A DNA stretch of 64,000 nucleotides, taken from the NCBI RefSeq assembly GCF_003002025.1, contig NZ_PVZB01000001.1, positions 372,001 to 436,000 of the forward strand. Direction: 5' to 3'. The notes beneath the pieces were generated by a model. The model worked only from the letters and a program-made list of their open reading frames with translations. It ran no database searches and was not told where the DNA came from. Both the position numbers and the translations under genes were made by a program. Source of the DNA: Paraburkholderia sp. BL25I1N1. Lineage in GTDB: Bacteria > Pseudomonadota > Gammaproteobacteria > Burkholderiales > Burkholderiaceae. Position 1 is the stretch's first letter. Every line of letters begins with the position of its first letter. Positions 44,907 to 54,649 of the stretch are shown piece after piece.

Positions 44907-45443
44907 ATGAACGGGGTTCCTTTTCCGGTTGGACCGTGCGTGATGACGCTGGTACTCATCGCCGCGCTGTGGGATATGCAAACGCGCCGGATTCCTAACT
45001 GGTTGGTGGCGGCGGGACTGCTTGTGGCGATACCGGTGCAATGGTTCACACACGGTGTCGTCGACGGAATGCAGTTGTGGTTGGGCGGCATGCTGACCGG
45101 TGGCGTGATTTTCCTGCCGGGCTACGCGATGCGGCTGCTGGGCGCAGGCGACGTGAAGCTGATGGCGGCGATCGGCGCTTTCTGCGGCGCTTACGGCGCA
45201 CTCGAAATTGGTTTGGCGGCCTGTGTGATCGGTGCGATCGGGTCGCTCGCAATATGGTTCCGGCGTCGCCAGATGCGCGCCGGACTGCACGGGGCGGCAG
45301 CATTGCTGATCAGCTGCGCGACGCCGGGCAACGGCGCGCTGCGCAGGTCGGGCAGCGTGGCTGAAAGCAGTGCGACGGGGACCATGCCTTACGGCATTGC
45401 GATAGCAATAGGCAGCGCATGCGTGTTGTTCGCCAGCGTGTGA
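44907..45443 (+). CDS. tadV: Prepilin peptidase TadV/CpaA
   Basis: 178 residues, polytopic A24 aspartyl protease. The two catalytic Asp are in LWDMQTRRIPNW and GAGDVKLMAAIG. It lacks the N-terminal methylase part of type IV PilD, as expected for the Tad type. The start ATG follows GGAGCAGG; a longer frame upstream begins in the flp-tadV gap and is unlikely. It cleaves Flp and the TadE/F pseudopilins in the inner membrane. Confidence 0.9.
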   Translation: MNGVPFPVGPCVMTLVLIAALWDMQTRRIPNWLVAAGLLVAIPVQWFTHGVVDGMQLWLGGMLTGGVIFLPGYAMRLLGAGDVKLMAAIGAFCGAYGALEIGLAACVIGAIGSLAIWFRRRQMRAGLHGAAALLISCATPGNGALRRSGSVAESSATGTMPYGIAIAIGSACVLFASV

Positions 45444-45479
45444 CGCGTGCCGGGGCAGGGCAAAAATCAGGGGTTAAAA

Positions 45480-46313
45480 ATGAAAAACGCGCGCGCTGTA
45501 ACGATGCTGCTGATCGCGACGCTGGCGGGCCTCACCGCGGTGGTGTTCGCCTCGCGCTGGATGGTCTCGCAGTCGTCGAATGCGACGACCAAGGTCGTGG
45601 TGGCGGCAGCCGATATCAATCTTGGTCAACGGATCGGCCCGGACTACCTCAAGCTCACCGACTGGCCGTCCAATAGCGTGCCGCCCGGCTCGTACACCGA
45701 CATCCAGAAACTCGACGGCCGCGTACTGAAGGAAAGCCTGCTGCGCGGCGAACCGATTCTCGATGCGAAGCTCACGCCGGTCGGCACGCTCGGCGGCCTC
45801 TCGGCGGTGATCGGCGAAGGCAAGCGCGCCATCACGGTGCGCGTGAACGACGTGATCGGCGTGGCGGGCTTCGCACTGCCGGGCAATTACGTCGACATCA
45901 TCGTCAACACGCAAAAGGATGCCCGCGATCCAGGCACCCAGCGTGATCAGAACATCTCGAAGATCGTGCTCGAAAAGATTCTCGTGCTGGCCGTCGCCCA
46001 GGAAGTGGGCCGCGACGAAACCAAGCCGAAGGTGGTCGACGCGGTGACGCTCGAAGTGTCGCCGGAACAGGCGGAGAAGATCGACCTCGCACGCAGCATC
46101 GGCACGCTGTCGCTAGTGTTGCGTAACCAGATCGATCCAAAGGCGATCGACACCGCCGGCGCCACCAAGGCCAGCCTGCTGCAAACGCCGGTCGCCGTGG
46201 TGCCCGCACCCGAACCGAAGCCGGTCCATATCGTGCGCAAAGTGGCGGCGCGCGCGCCGGCCAACTGTGTGCGGGTACTCGACGGCGCCGACGTAAGACA
46301 AGAATGCTTTTGA
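45480..46313 (+). CDS. cpaB: Flp pilus assembly protein CpaB/RcpC
   Basis: 277 residues. One N-terminal membrane helix, then a SAF/antifreeze-like domain (VVVAAADINLGQRIGPDYLK) and the CpaB region (GFALPGNYVDIIVN). It is thought to work in the periplasm with the secretin. CAGGGGTT lies before the ATG. Confidence 0.9.
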   Translation: MKNARAVTMLLIATLAGLTAVVFASRWMVSQSSNATTKVVVAAADINLGQRIGPDYLKLTDWPSNSVPPGSYTDIQKLDGRVLKESLLRGEPILDAKLTPVGTLGGLSAVIGEGKRAITVRVNDVIGVAGFALPGNYVDIIVNTQKDARDPGTQRDQNISKIVLEKILVLAVAQEVGRDETKPKVVDAVTLEVSPEQAEKIDLARSIGTLSLVLRNQIDPKAIDTAGATKASLLQTPVAVVPAPEPKPVHIVRKVAARAPANCVRVLDGADVRQECF

Positions 46314-46400
46314 CAGGCTCGAGCCTGCAGGCCGTGACCGATGCGTGACCGACGTTCAGAGCGGCACGCACAAAAATGCGGCACATAACGGGGGTAGGAC

Positions 46401-48206
46401 ATGAACGCCAGAACCACTCAGCGCGCTAGCGCGCCGCGGCAGCCGCTCGGCCCGCGCGAAGCGAATTCGCGCCTGCCGCGGGGCCGCACCCGGATCGCCG
46501 AAGCCTGCACATGTGTACTGCTGGGCATGTATCTGACGATGCTGCCGGTGGCGCAAGCGGCCGGCCAGAACGCCGCAGCGGGTGTGCCCGGGTTGCCGGA
46601 CGTGCCGCTCACGGTGGCGTCGAACGGTTCGGTGCATCTGACCATCGCCGCGAGCGGCATGGGCGCGGGTGCTTCGTCCGGCGGGGCGCAGCAGGGCGCC
46701 CGTGGTCCGAACTGCAGCGGCCCGGTCGCCGAACACAGCTCGGTGACGATCCCGGTCGGCAAATCCACGATGGTCGATGTGCGTGAACCGGTGAAGAGCC
46801 GCAGCGTCGGCAATCCGGCGATCGTGCAGGCCATGCTCGTGTCTCCGCAAACACTGTATCTGCTCGGCTCCGATGTGGGCACCACCAACATGATCGTGCA
46901 AGGCCGCAGCGGCTCCTGCACGATCATCGACGTGAGCGTCGGCGCGGATCCGGGCGGTCTGCAACAAACCCTCGCCGCGCTGATGCCCGAGGAAACCGGT
47001 ATTCAGGTGAAGGCCGCCGCCGACACGCTGGTGCTGACCGGCACGGTCTCCGACGCGGTCAAGGCCGAACGCGTGCTCGAACTGGCGCGCGCCTTCGTGG
47101 CCCGTCCGACCACCGCCTTGCAAGCCGCCGCGCCGATGGGCAGCGGCCCGTTGCCGGTCGGCGCCGCACCGCGCGCGATGGGTATGCCGGCACCGACGCT
47201 CGGCGGCGCGGGCGGCGAACGCATCATCAACATGATGCACGTGGCCGCGCCACAGCAGGTCATGCTCGAAGTGAAGGTGGCCGAAGTCTCGAAGACGCTG
47301 ATCGACCAGCTCGGCGTGGCGGCCAATATCAACGGCGGGATCGGCAGCTGGAGCTTCGGCTTGCTGGCCGATTATCTGTCGGGCGGGCTGAGCGCGTTGA
47401 CCGCATCGAAAGCGAACAATGCGCCGCTCAGGGCCGCGATCGATGCGCAAAAAACCGATCAGCTTGTGAAGATTCTCGCCGAGCCGAACCTGATGGCAAT
47501 CAGCGGCCAGGAAGCGAGCTTCCTCGCGGGCGGCAAGGTCTATATTCCGGTGCCGCAAAGCAACGGCGCGAACGGCACGACCATCGTGCTACAGGAAGAA
47601 CAGTACGGTGTCGGCCTGACCTTCACGCCGACCGTGCTCGAAGGCGGCCGCATCAACCTGAAGGTGTCGCCGGAGGTGTCCGAGCTGTCGTCTACTGGCG
47701 TGGTCGTCAGCGCCGGCAACTCGAACAACCAGACCATCCTGCCGCTGATCACCACGCGGCGCGCCTCCACCACGCTGCAGGTGTTCGACGGTCAAAGTTT
47801 CGCGATCGGCGGCTTGCTGAAGAGCAACATCACCGGTTCCATCAAAGGCTTGCCAGGCGCCGCGGAATTGCCGGTGCTCGGCGCGCTGTTCCGCAGCACG
47901 AGCTACGAACAGGACAAGACCGAACTGGTGTTCGTCGTGACGCCGCGCCTCGCCAAACCGCTGCCGCAGCACTATCCGTTGCCAACCGACGGTTTCGGCG
48001 ACGCCAGCGAAGCGAACGTGTACCTGACCGGCCACATGGAAGGCACGAAGCGCGCCGCGCCGGCCGCGGGAGCCTCTGCGCCAGTCGGGGCGCCGGCAAC
48101 CGCGCCTGCACCCGCGCCGGTTCCCGCACCCGCTCCCAGCGCGGCTGCCGCTGTGGCCGTGATACCGGCCACGCCGGAAACCAGCGGCTCACACGCCTCG
48201 CAGTAA
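46401..48206 (+). CDS. cpaC: Outer-membrane secretin CpaC/RcpA
   Basis: 601 residues. Signal region about 35-55, N-terminal pilus-secretin domain (SVTIPVGKSTMVDVREPVKS, SVGNPAIVQAMLVSPQTLYL), a BON-like middle, and the secretin barrel (about 290-510) with KILAEPNLMAISGQEASFLA and VVTPRLAKPLPQ. The last 60 residues are Ala/Pro-rich and look unstructured. It forms the pore through which the Flp pilus leaves the cell. Confidence 0.92.
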   Translation: MNARTTQRASAPRQPLGPREANSRLPRGRTRIAEACTCVLLGMYLTMLPVAQAAGQNAAAGVPGLPDVPLTVASNGSVHLTIAASGMGAGASSGGAQQGARGPNCSGPVAEHSSVTIPVGKSTMVDVREPVKSRSVGNPAIVQAMLVSPQTLYLLGSDVGTTNMIVQGRSGSCTIIDVSVGADPGGLQQTLAALMPEETGIQVKAAADTLVLTGTVSDAVKAERVLELARAFVARPTTALQAAAPMGSGPLPVGAAPRAMGMPAPTLGGAGGERIINMMHVAAPQQVMLEVKVAEVSKTLIDQLGVAANINGGIGSWSFGLLADYLSGGLSALTASKANNAPLRAAIDAQKTDQLVKILAEPNLMAISGQEASFLAGGKVYIPVPQSNGANGTTIVLQEEQYGVGLTFTPTVLEGGRINLKVSPEVSELSSTGVVVSAGNSNNQTILPLITTRRASTTLQVFDGQSFAIGGLLKSNITGSIKGLPGAAELPVLGALFRSTSYEQDKTELVFVVTPRLAKPLPQHYPLPTDGFGDASEANVYLTGHMEGTKRAAPAAGASAPVGAPATAPAPAPVPAPAPSAAAAVAVIPATPETSGSHASQ

Positions 48207-48229
48207 TGCGCGGCCTACCGGAGATCGAC

Positions 48230-48523
48230 ATGACAAGCACCAAGACACTGATCCGCACGGCACTGTGCGCCGGCTTGAGCGCCACGCTCGCCGGCTGCCT
48301 GAGTTCGACGCCGCACTGGGACGCGACGTTCGGCGACTCGATCAACCAGATCAAGGAAATGCAAACGCTCAACCCGAACGCCTCGGCGAACACCGATCCG
48401 GTTGCGGGAATCGACGGCACGGCTGCGGCCGCGGCGCAGAAGAGCTACGCCAAATCCTTCACGGCGCCGCCCCCGCCCACCAATTCCTTGACGATCGGCG
48501 TCGGCTCATCGATTTCGTACTGA
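48230..48523 (+). CDS. Small outer-membrane lipoprotein of the tad locus
   Basis: 97 residues with a lipobox LAGC at Cys22 and a Pro-rich C terminus. It takes the place of CpaD/TadD-type lipoproteins between the secretin and CpaE but is shorter than either. It may act as pilotin for the secretin. I recognise no domain. Confidence 0.75.
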   Translation: MTSTKTLIRTALCAGLSATLAGCLSSTPHWDATFGDSINQIKEMQTLNPNASANTDPVAGIDGTAAAAAQKSYAKSFTAPPPPTNSLTIGVGSSISY

Positions 48524-48569
48524 AGCGGCACAACCAGGCGGCTCGCCGTAGAGCCAGCGGAGACTTACC

Positions 48570-49772
48570 ATGATCGACACCCTTCTGATTTCGTCCAGCG
48601 CCGAGCGCGCGCCGCACATCGCGGCGCGGCTTGAGGCAAGCGGCATCGCGTTTCGTCTGCGTACGCTGCACGGTACGGCAAAGCAGTTGCGCGTGCACGC
48701 CGCGGCGATCAGGAGCGCCGATCTGCTGATCGTCGACGACGCCGATCTGACGCCGCGCGATCTGAACGGTGTCGAAGAAGTGCTGTCGCTCCTGCCGAAT
48801 TTGCATTGCATGCTGATCACGCCGGCGCCGTCGACCACACTGCTGATGGCGGCGATGCGTGTCGGCGTGCGGCATGTGCTCTCCTGGCCGCTGAACGACG
48901 CCGAGATCGCCGAGGCGCTCGCTCACGTCTCGGCAAAGAAGCACGCCGGTGTGCGCCGCGACGGCCGTGTGGTGTCGTTCACCTCCTGCAAGGGCGGCAG
49001 CGGCACGACACTGATCGCCGTGAATCTCGCCTACGCGCTGGCCGCCTTGCGCGACAAACGCGTGCTGCTGATCGACCTGAACCAGCAATTCGCCGACGCG
49101 AGCCTGCTGGTCGCCGACAAAGCGCCGCCCGCCACGCTCGCGGATCTGTGCTCGCAGATCGACCGGCTCGACGCCGCCTTCTTCGAATCTTGCGTGATGC
49201 ATGTGCACGCGAATCTCGACGTGCTGGCCGGCGCGGGCGATCCGGTCAAGTCGGGCGAACTGCGCGCCGCGCATCTGGAACGGATTCTCACGCTGGTGCG
49301 CGAGCAATACGACGCGGTGCTGATCGACGTCGGCCAGAACATCAATCCGCTCGCGATCCACGCGCTCGATCACAGCGACTCGATCTGCATGGTGGTGCGG
49401 CAAAACATTCTGTACCTGCATGCGGGCCGCCGCATGCTCGACATTTTCAAGGAGCTCGCCTATCCGGCGAGCAAGGTGAAAGTGATCGTCAATCAGTACG
49501 ACAAGAACGCGCGCATCAACCTGTCCACGCTCGAAGAAACGTTCGGCGCAAAGGTCGCGCATCACTTGCCGCGCGACGAAAAGCAGGCCACCGAGGCGCT
49601 GAACCACGGCGTGCCGCTCGTGACCGGCGCGAAGGGTGGCGCGCTCGCCCAGGGCATCTCGCAACTGGCGGCGTTGCTGTGGCCATTGCCGGTCGCCGAG
49701 CGCAAGAGCGTGCTCGGGCGTCTGTTCCAAAGCCGGCCGAATTCGCCACCGCAGCTCAAGCCCGGACACTGA
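48570..49772 (+). CDS. cpaE: Pilus localisation ATPase CpaE/TadZ
   Basis: 400 residues: an atypical receiver-like N-terminal domain (about 1-120, no phospho-Asp pocket) and a MinD/ParA-type ATPase (about 135-370). The deviant Walker motif is SCKGGSGTTLIAVNLAYAL, which keeps the signature Lys but lacks the second one, as in many CpaE proteins. It directs the Tad apparatus to its site in the cell. Confidence 0.9.
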   Translation: MIDTLLISSSAERAPHIAARLEASGIAFRLRTLHGTAKQLRVHAAAIRSADLLIVDDADLTPRDLNGVEEVLSLLPNLHCMLITPAPSTTLLMAAMRVGVRHVLSWPLNDAEIAEALAHVSAKKHAGVRRDGRVVSFTSCKGGSGTTLIAVNLAYALAALRDKRVLLIDLNQQFADASLLVADKAPPATLADLCSQIDRLDAAFFESCVMHVHANLDVLAGAGDPVKSGELRAAHLERILTLVREQYDAVLIDVGQNINPLAIHALDHSDSICMVVRQNILYLHAGRRMLDIFKELAYPASKVKVIVNQYDKNARINLSTLEETFGAKVAHHLPRDEKQATEALNHGVPLVTGAKGGALAQGISQLAALLWPLPVAERKSVLGRLFQSRPNSPPQLKPGH

Positions 49773-49826
49773 GCCGCCTGAATTCGTTCAGGGTAGCTTG
49801 CCATCGAAAAGAATGCGGAGAGCACC

Positions 49827-51209
49827 ATGTCATTGCGCGAACAGTTGATGATCCAGAGCGGCACGATGCCGTTCGACGGCGCCAGTCCCGCAGCGGCCGC
49901 GGTCGGCGCGGCCACGGAAAGCCTGGCCGCGCGGCGCGCCTATCAGCAACTCAAGATGAACATTCATCAGGCGATCATCGACCGGGTGGAGCTCGACAAG
50001 CTGCAACGCCTGTCGCCCGAGCAGATCAAGCGCGAGCTGGCGCAACTGGTGGAACGGATCGTCGACGAAGACAAGATTCCGATGAACGAACTCGAGCGCC
50101 GCCGTCTTGCTCAGGACGTGCACGACGAAATGGTCGGCCTCGGCCCGCTCGAACCGCTGCTCAACGACCCGACCATTTCCGACATTCTGGTCAACACGTC
50201 GCAGCACGTGTACGTGGAACGGCGCGGGCGCCTCGAACACACCGACGTGACCTTCTACGACGACGCGCATCTGATGAAGATCATCGAACGCATCGTCTCG
50301 CGCGTGGGCCGCCGGATCGACGAATCCACGCCGATGGTCGATGCGCGCCTGCCGGACGGCTCGCGCGTCAACGCGATCATTCCGCCGTCGGCGATCGACG
50401 GACCGCTGGTGTCGATTCGCCGTTTCGCGGTAAATCCGCTTACCGTGACCGACATGGTGAACAACCAGAGTTTCACGCCCGCGATGGCGCAACTGCTCGA
50501 AGCGCTGATCAAGTCGAAGCTGAACGTACTGATTTCGGGCGGAACCGGCAGCGGTAAAACCACGCTGCTCAATCTGCTTTCCGGCTTCATTCCCGAGGAC
50601 GAACGGGTCGTGACAATTGAAGACGCGGCCGAATTGCAGATGCGCCAGCAACACGTGCTGCGCCTCGAAACGCGGCCGCCGAATATCGAAGGCAAGGGCG
50701 AAATCTCGCAACGCTCGCTGGTGCGCAACGCGCTGCGGATGCGCCCCGACCGCATCGTACTCGGCGAAGTGCGCGGCGCCGAAGCGCTCGACATGCTGCA
50801 CGCCATGAACACCGGCCACGAAGGTTCGATGGCGACGCTGCACGCGAACACGCCGCGCGACGCGCTCACGCGGCTGGAGAACATGGTCGGCATGGCGGGT
50901 CTGACGATGCCGATCAAGGCGATCCGCCAGCAGATCGCGTCGGCCATCACGGTAGTGGTGCAGGCTTCGCGCCTCACCGACGGACGCCGCAAGCTGATGA
51001 GCATCTCCGAAGTCACCGGCATGGAAGGCGACATCATCAACATGCAGGAGATCTTCGCGTTCAAGCGCACCGGTGTCGACGAGAACGGCATGATCAAAGG
51101 CTATTTCTGCGCGAGCGGCGTGCGGCCGAAATTTTGCGAGCGGCTGGCGGGCTTCGGCATCGTGCTGCCGGACCAGATGTTCGATCCGGCACGGCGTTTC
51201 GAAGTATGA
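49827..51209 (+). CDS. cpaF: Pilus assembly/secretion ATPase CpaF/TadA
   Basis: 460 residues of the type II/IV secretion ATPase family. Walker A is [13 protein letters not shown] (about residue 232), the Asp box [11 protein letters not shown], Walker [17 protein letters not shown] and the His box [13 protein letters not shown] hexamer at the inner membrane drives Flp assembly, and possibly retraction. GGAGAGCACC precedes the ATG. Confidence 0.94.
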   Translation: MSLREQLMIQSGTMPFDGASPAAAAVGAATESLAARRAYQQLKMNIHQAIIDRVELDKLQRLSPEQIKRELAQLVERIVDEDKIPMNELERRRLAQDVHDEMVGLGPLEPLLNDPTISDILVNTSQHVYVERRGRLEHTDVTFYDDAHLMKIIERIVSRVGRRIDESTPMVDARLPDGSRVNAIIPPSAIDGPLVSIRRFAVNPLTVTDMVNNQSFTPAMAQLLEALIKSKLNVLISGGTGSGKTTLLNLLSGFIPEDERVVTIEDAAELQMRQQHVLRLETRPPNIEGKGEISQRSLVRNALRMRPDRIVLGEVRGAEALDMLHAMNTGHEGSMATLHANTPRDALTRLENMVGMAGLTMPIKAIRQQIASAITVVVQASRLTDGRRKLMSISEVTGMEGDIINMQEIFAFKRTGVDENGMIKGYFCASGVRPKFCERLAGFGIVLPDQMFDPARRFEV

Positions 51210-51234
51210 ACGCATCGCGTTTGAGGAGGGGGAC

Positions 51235-52212
51235 ATGAACACGTCGTTTATCGGCTTTGCGGTGCTCGCGTTTCTCGCGGTCGTGCTGGCCATCGAGGCT
51301 GTTTATCTGCTCTGGAGCAGCCATCGCGGCAAGGACGTCAAGCGCATGGACGAGCGCATTCGCGCGCTCTCCGCCGGCGGCAACGTGAGCAGCCAACAGC
51401 TCTCGATCCTCAAGCAGCGCATGCTGAGCGAGTCCCCGTTCGTCACGCAGCTACTGCTGCGCATACCGCGCGTGCACACGCTCGACCGGCAGTTGCAACA
51501 GTCCGGGCTGAAATGGTCGGTGGCGCGCTTCGTTACCTACACGCTGCTGTGCGCGGTGCTGGGCGGCTTGGGCGGGTTTGTGCTGCAATTTCCCGCGCCG
51601 GTTATGGGCGTGTTCGCCGTGGTGGCGAGCCTGCTGCCTACGCTGATTCTTCGCCGCAAGCGCACCAAACGCGTGCTGCAACTCGAACGCCAGTTGCCCG
51701 ATGCGGCTGATCTGATCGCCCGCGCGCTGCGCGCCGGCCACTCCTTTCCGGCCGCGCTCGGCATGGTCGGCGAAGAACTGCCCGAGCCGCTCGGCGGCGA
51801 ATTCGCGCTGGTGTTCGACGAGATCAACTACGGCGTGTCGATGAACGACGCGCTCCTGAACATGGTGAGCCGCGTGCCAGTGGAAGATCTGCGCTACTTC
51901 GTGATCGCCGTGCTGATCCAGCGCGAGGCGGGCGGCAATCTGGCGGAGATTCTCGGCTCTATCGCCGGCATCATTCGTGAGCGGCTGAAGCTGCTCGGCA
52001 AGGTACGCGTGCTGTCGGCGGAAGGACGCCTGTCGGCCTGGGTGCTCGGCGTGTTGCCATTCGCGATTCTTGGGCTGCTGTCGGTCCTCAATCCCGGCTA
52101 CATCAGCGTGTTCTGGACAGACCCGGCCGGCGTGCAGCTCGCCGGCGTGGCGATGACGATGATGGTGTTCGGCATCTTGTGGATGCGCAAAGTCGTGCGC
52201 ATTCATATCTAG
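51235..52212 (+). CDS. tadB: Tad inner-membrane platform protein TadB
   Basis: 325 residues with membrane helices at the N terminus, middle and C terminus around a T2SSF domain (QLPDAADLIARALRAGHSFP, LIQREAGGNLAEIL). It forms the platform with TadC on which TadA acts. GAGGAGGGGG is the ribosome site. Confidence 0.92.
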   Translation: MNTSFIGFAVLAFLAVVLAIEAVYLLWSSHRGKDVKRMDERIRALSAGGNVSSQQLSILKQRMLSESPFVTQLLLRIPRVHTLDRQLQQSGLKWSVARFVTYTLLCAVLGGLGGFVLQFPAPVMGVFAVVASLLPTLILRRKRTKRVLQLERQLPDAADLIARALRAGHSFPAALGMVGEELPEPLGGEFALVFDEINYGVSMNDALLNMVSRVPVEDLRYFVIAVLIQREAGGNLAEILGSIAGIIRERLKLLGKVRVLSAEGRLSAWVLGVLPFAILGLLSVLNPGYISVFWTDPAGVQLAGVAMTMMVFGILWMRKVVRIHI

Positions 52213-52256
52213 ACCACCGCTTTCGACACGAGGAGCGCGGGCCTGGCCCGCAGACC

Positions 52257-53213
52257 ATGAAAATAGAACAGATCGTGCTGCTGGGGGTGATGTTTCTGAT
52301 CGTGTTCGGCGCGGCGCTGAAGGCCATGGCTCTGCTGCGCCCTGATCCGGTGCAGCGGCGCATCGAGGAATTCGGGCAGCCGGGCGTCGCCAGCGAGGTC
52401 GAGGCGGGCACGCAGAAAAACTGGATCGAGACGGTCACGAAGGTGTCCGAGCGGGTCGCCAAACTGTCCTTGCCAAAGGACGATTGGGACAAGTCGGCGC
52501 TACGACTGCGCTTTGCGAACGCGGGTATCCGCACACCGTCCGCGCCAGCACTCTATTTCGCTGCCAAGACGGTCCTCGCGCTCGCACTGCCGGCCCTTGC
52601 ACTGATTCTGTTCGGCAACGCCTTCGAAGCCGGTCAGCGCATCTATCTGCTGCTGACGGTGCTGGCCGCGTCGGCGCTCGGCTTTTATCTGCCAAATCTG
52701 GTGATGACGCGCCGCGTCGAAAGCCGTCAGCGCAAGCTGTTCGAAGATATGCCCGACGCGCTCGATCTCATGACCGTTTGCGTGGAAGCGGGCCTCGGCC
52801 TCGACGCAGCGATGATGCGCGTCACCCAGGAAATCGGCGTGAAGAGCCACACGCTAAAAGACGAATTCGACATGGTGCTGCTGGAACTGCGTGCCGGCTC
52901 GGGCCGCGACAAGGCGTTGCGCAACCTGTCGCTGCGCACCGGCGTGGAAGACATCGACACGCTTGCCGCGATGCTGATTCAGGCTGACCGCTTCGGCACC
53001 AGCGTGGGCGACTCGCTCCGTGTTTATACCGACAACCTGCGCACGAAACGACGCTTGCGCGCGGAAGAGCAGGCTGCGAAGATCGCCTTGAAGCTGCTGT
53101 TCCCGCTGATGTTTTTTATTTTTCCGACGCTGCTGGCCGTGCTTGTCGGTCCGTCGGCAATCCAGGTCATGCGTCAGCTGTTTCCGGCCATTAACGGCAT
53201 CGCGGGCGGTTGA
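52257..53213 (+). CDS. tadC: Tad inner-membrane platform protein TadC
   Basis: 318 residues with the second T2SSF domain (MPDALDLMTVCVEAGLGLDA, LAAMLIQADRFGTSVGDSLR) and three to four membrane segments. I start at the ATG before KIEQIVLLG, though the ribosome site there is weak and AGGAG lies further upstream. Partner of TadB. Confidence 0.91.
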   Translation: MKIEQIVLLGVMFLIVFGAALKAMALLRPDPVQRRIEEFGQPGVASEVEAGTQKNWIETVTKVSERVAKLSLPKDDWDKSALRLRFANAGIRTPSAPALYFAAKTVLALALPALALILFGNAFEAGQRIYLLLTVLAASALGFYLPNLVMTRRVESRQRKLFEDMPDALDLMTVCVEAGLGLDAAMMRVTQEIGVKSHTLKDEFDMVLLELRAGSGRDKALRNLSLRTGVEDIDTLAAMLIQADRFGTSVGDSLRVYTDNLRTKRRLRAEEQAAKIALKLLFPLMFFIFPTLLAVLVGPSAIQVMRQLFPAINGIAGG

Positions 53214-53239
53214 ACGTCAGGCATTCACCGGGGAATCAC

Positions 53240-54109
53240 ATGTTCGCTTCCAGCCTGTTTCCTGATCTGATGAATCATGCGGGCCTCTGGCTGCGCGCGT
53301 ATGCGCTCGGCCTGGTAATGATGGCGGCGGGCGCGGCGCTGGAACGGCGCTGGCCCGCCGCGATGCTGCAATCGCGCGCAGGGCAGCGTTTCAACGTGGC
53401 CTACGCGGGGATATACCTGGCGATCGCCGAAGCGATGAGGCCGCTGACGGCGGCGGCGAGCATCGCGATTGTGAATGCGCTCGGCGGCGGCATGGTAGTT
53501 CTGAACTCGCACGGGTTCGGCGCGGTGGCCTCGTTCGTGATCGTGCTGTTGACCATCGACGTGCTTGAATACGCGTTTCACCGCCTGCAGCACGCATGGC
53601 CCGTGCTGTGGAAGCTGCATTCGCTGCACCATAGCGCGGTCGAGTTCAATGTCACGGTCACGTGGCGGCACCACTGGGTCGAATCGCTCATCAAGGGCTG
53701 TCTGCTGTATCCGCTCGTCGGCGTGCTGTTCAAGGTCGAACCATGGATTGTCGGTTTGACTTCGGTCGTGTTCATGTTCGGCAATTACTTCGCTCATCTG
53801 AACCTGCGCGTGGACCTGGGCCGATACATTACCTGGATCAACAATCCGCAATATCACCGCCTGCATCATTCGAACCGCACGGAGCATTTCGACCATAACT
53901 TCACGCAACTGCTGCCGCTGTGGGATCACCTGTTCGACACGCAGTGGGTGCCGGCCAGAGAAGAGTGGCCGGCCACCGGTCTCGACGACGGCGCGCAACC
54001 GCGTTCGCTGCTGGAAGCGTTCTGCTGGCCGCTGCGCCTGCGCGCCGAACGCGGCGCGGGGGTCGGTGGCGGCAAGCCGGTGCTGGTGCTGGACAAGGAA
54101 ACGAAATGA
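53240..54109 (+). CDS. Fatty acid hydroxylase/sterol desaturase family protein inside the tad operon
   Basis: 289 residues, integral membrane, with the di-iron histidine boxes of the family: H114-R-L-Q-H118, H127-S-L-H-H131 and HRLHHSNRTEHFDHN. GGGGAATC precedes the ATG. Such enzymes hydroxylate or desaturate acyl chains or sterols in the inner membrane with O2. It is not a usual Tad component. It lies between tadC and tadE, and its stop overlaps the tadE start as ATGA, so it is tightly bound into the operon. A role in modifying membrane lipids or a pilus-linked lipid is possible. Confidence 0.88.
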   Translation: MFASSLFPDLMNHAGLWLRAYALGLVMMAAGAALERRWPAAMLQSRAGQRFNVAYAGIYLAIAEAMRPLTAAASIAIVNALGGGMVVLNSHGFGAVASFVIVLLTIDVLEYAFHRLQHAWPVLWKLHSLHHSAVEFNVTVTWRHHWVESLIKGCLLYPLVGVLFKVEPWIVGLTSVVFMFGNYFAHLNLRVDLGRYITWINNPQYHRLHHSNRTEHFDHNFTQLLPLWDHLFDTQWVPAREEWPATGLDDGAQPRSLLEAFCWPLRLRAERGAGVGGGKPVLVLDKETK

Positions 54110-54648
54110 AAGCCGCTCGCCGCAACACCGCCGTTCGCGCGGAAGCTCGTGCAGGAGCTCGCTTAGGCAGGCGCGACCTCACACGCAAGCAGCGCGGCGC
54201 CGCCACGATCGAGTTCGCGCTGGTCGCGCCGCTGCTGTTTCTGCTGCTGTGCATCGCCATGGATCTCGGCGTCGCACTGTGGGTCAATCTGACCATGCAA
54301 TACGCGGTGCGGGAAGGCGCGCGTTATTCCGTAACGGGGCAGACCAACCTCGACCCGAACGCGACCAACCAGCAACGTTATCTGGCCGTCGTGCAGGAGA
54401 TCAGGGACAGTTCAATGGGTCTCTATTCGCTCGTCTCGCCGAGTTACGTGATCACGATCAATGGCGCGACCCAGACCTACAACACGCAGACGAATTATAG
54501 CACCGGCATGTTCGGCAAGCCCGGCGACATCGTGGTGCTGCAGATCAACTGCATCTGGCCGCTTCTCACGCCGCTAGTCAAGCCGTTCTTCGCCAACGGC
54601 AATTTCAGTTTCAGCGTCGCGGCGACGATGCGCAACGAGGGCTTCTGA
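54106..54648 (+). CDS. tadE: TadE-like pseudopilin
   Basis: 180 residues. A basic N terminus of about 33 residues precedes the prepilin-like region KQRGAATIEFALVAPLLFLL with cleavage after Gly and Glu at +5, then a membrane helix and a periplasmic domain. Cut by TadV, it is a minor subunit needed for pilus assembly. The start overlaps the hydroxylase stop by 4 bp. Confidence 0.9.
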   Translation: MKAARRNTAVRAEARAGARLGRRDLTRKQRGAATIEFALVAPLLFLLLCIAMDLGVALWVNLTMQYAVREGARYSVTGQTNLDPNATNQQRYLAVVQEIRDSSMGLYSLVSPSYVITINGATQTYNTQTNYSTGMFGKPGDIVVLQINCIWPLLTPLVKPFFANGNFSFSVAATMRNEGF

Positions 54649-54649
54649 C

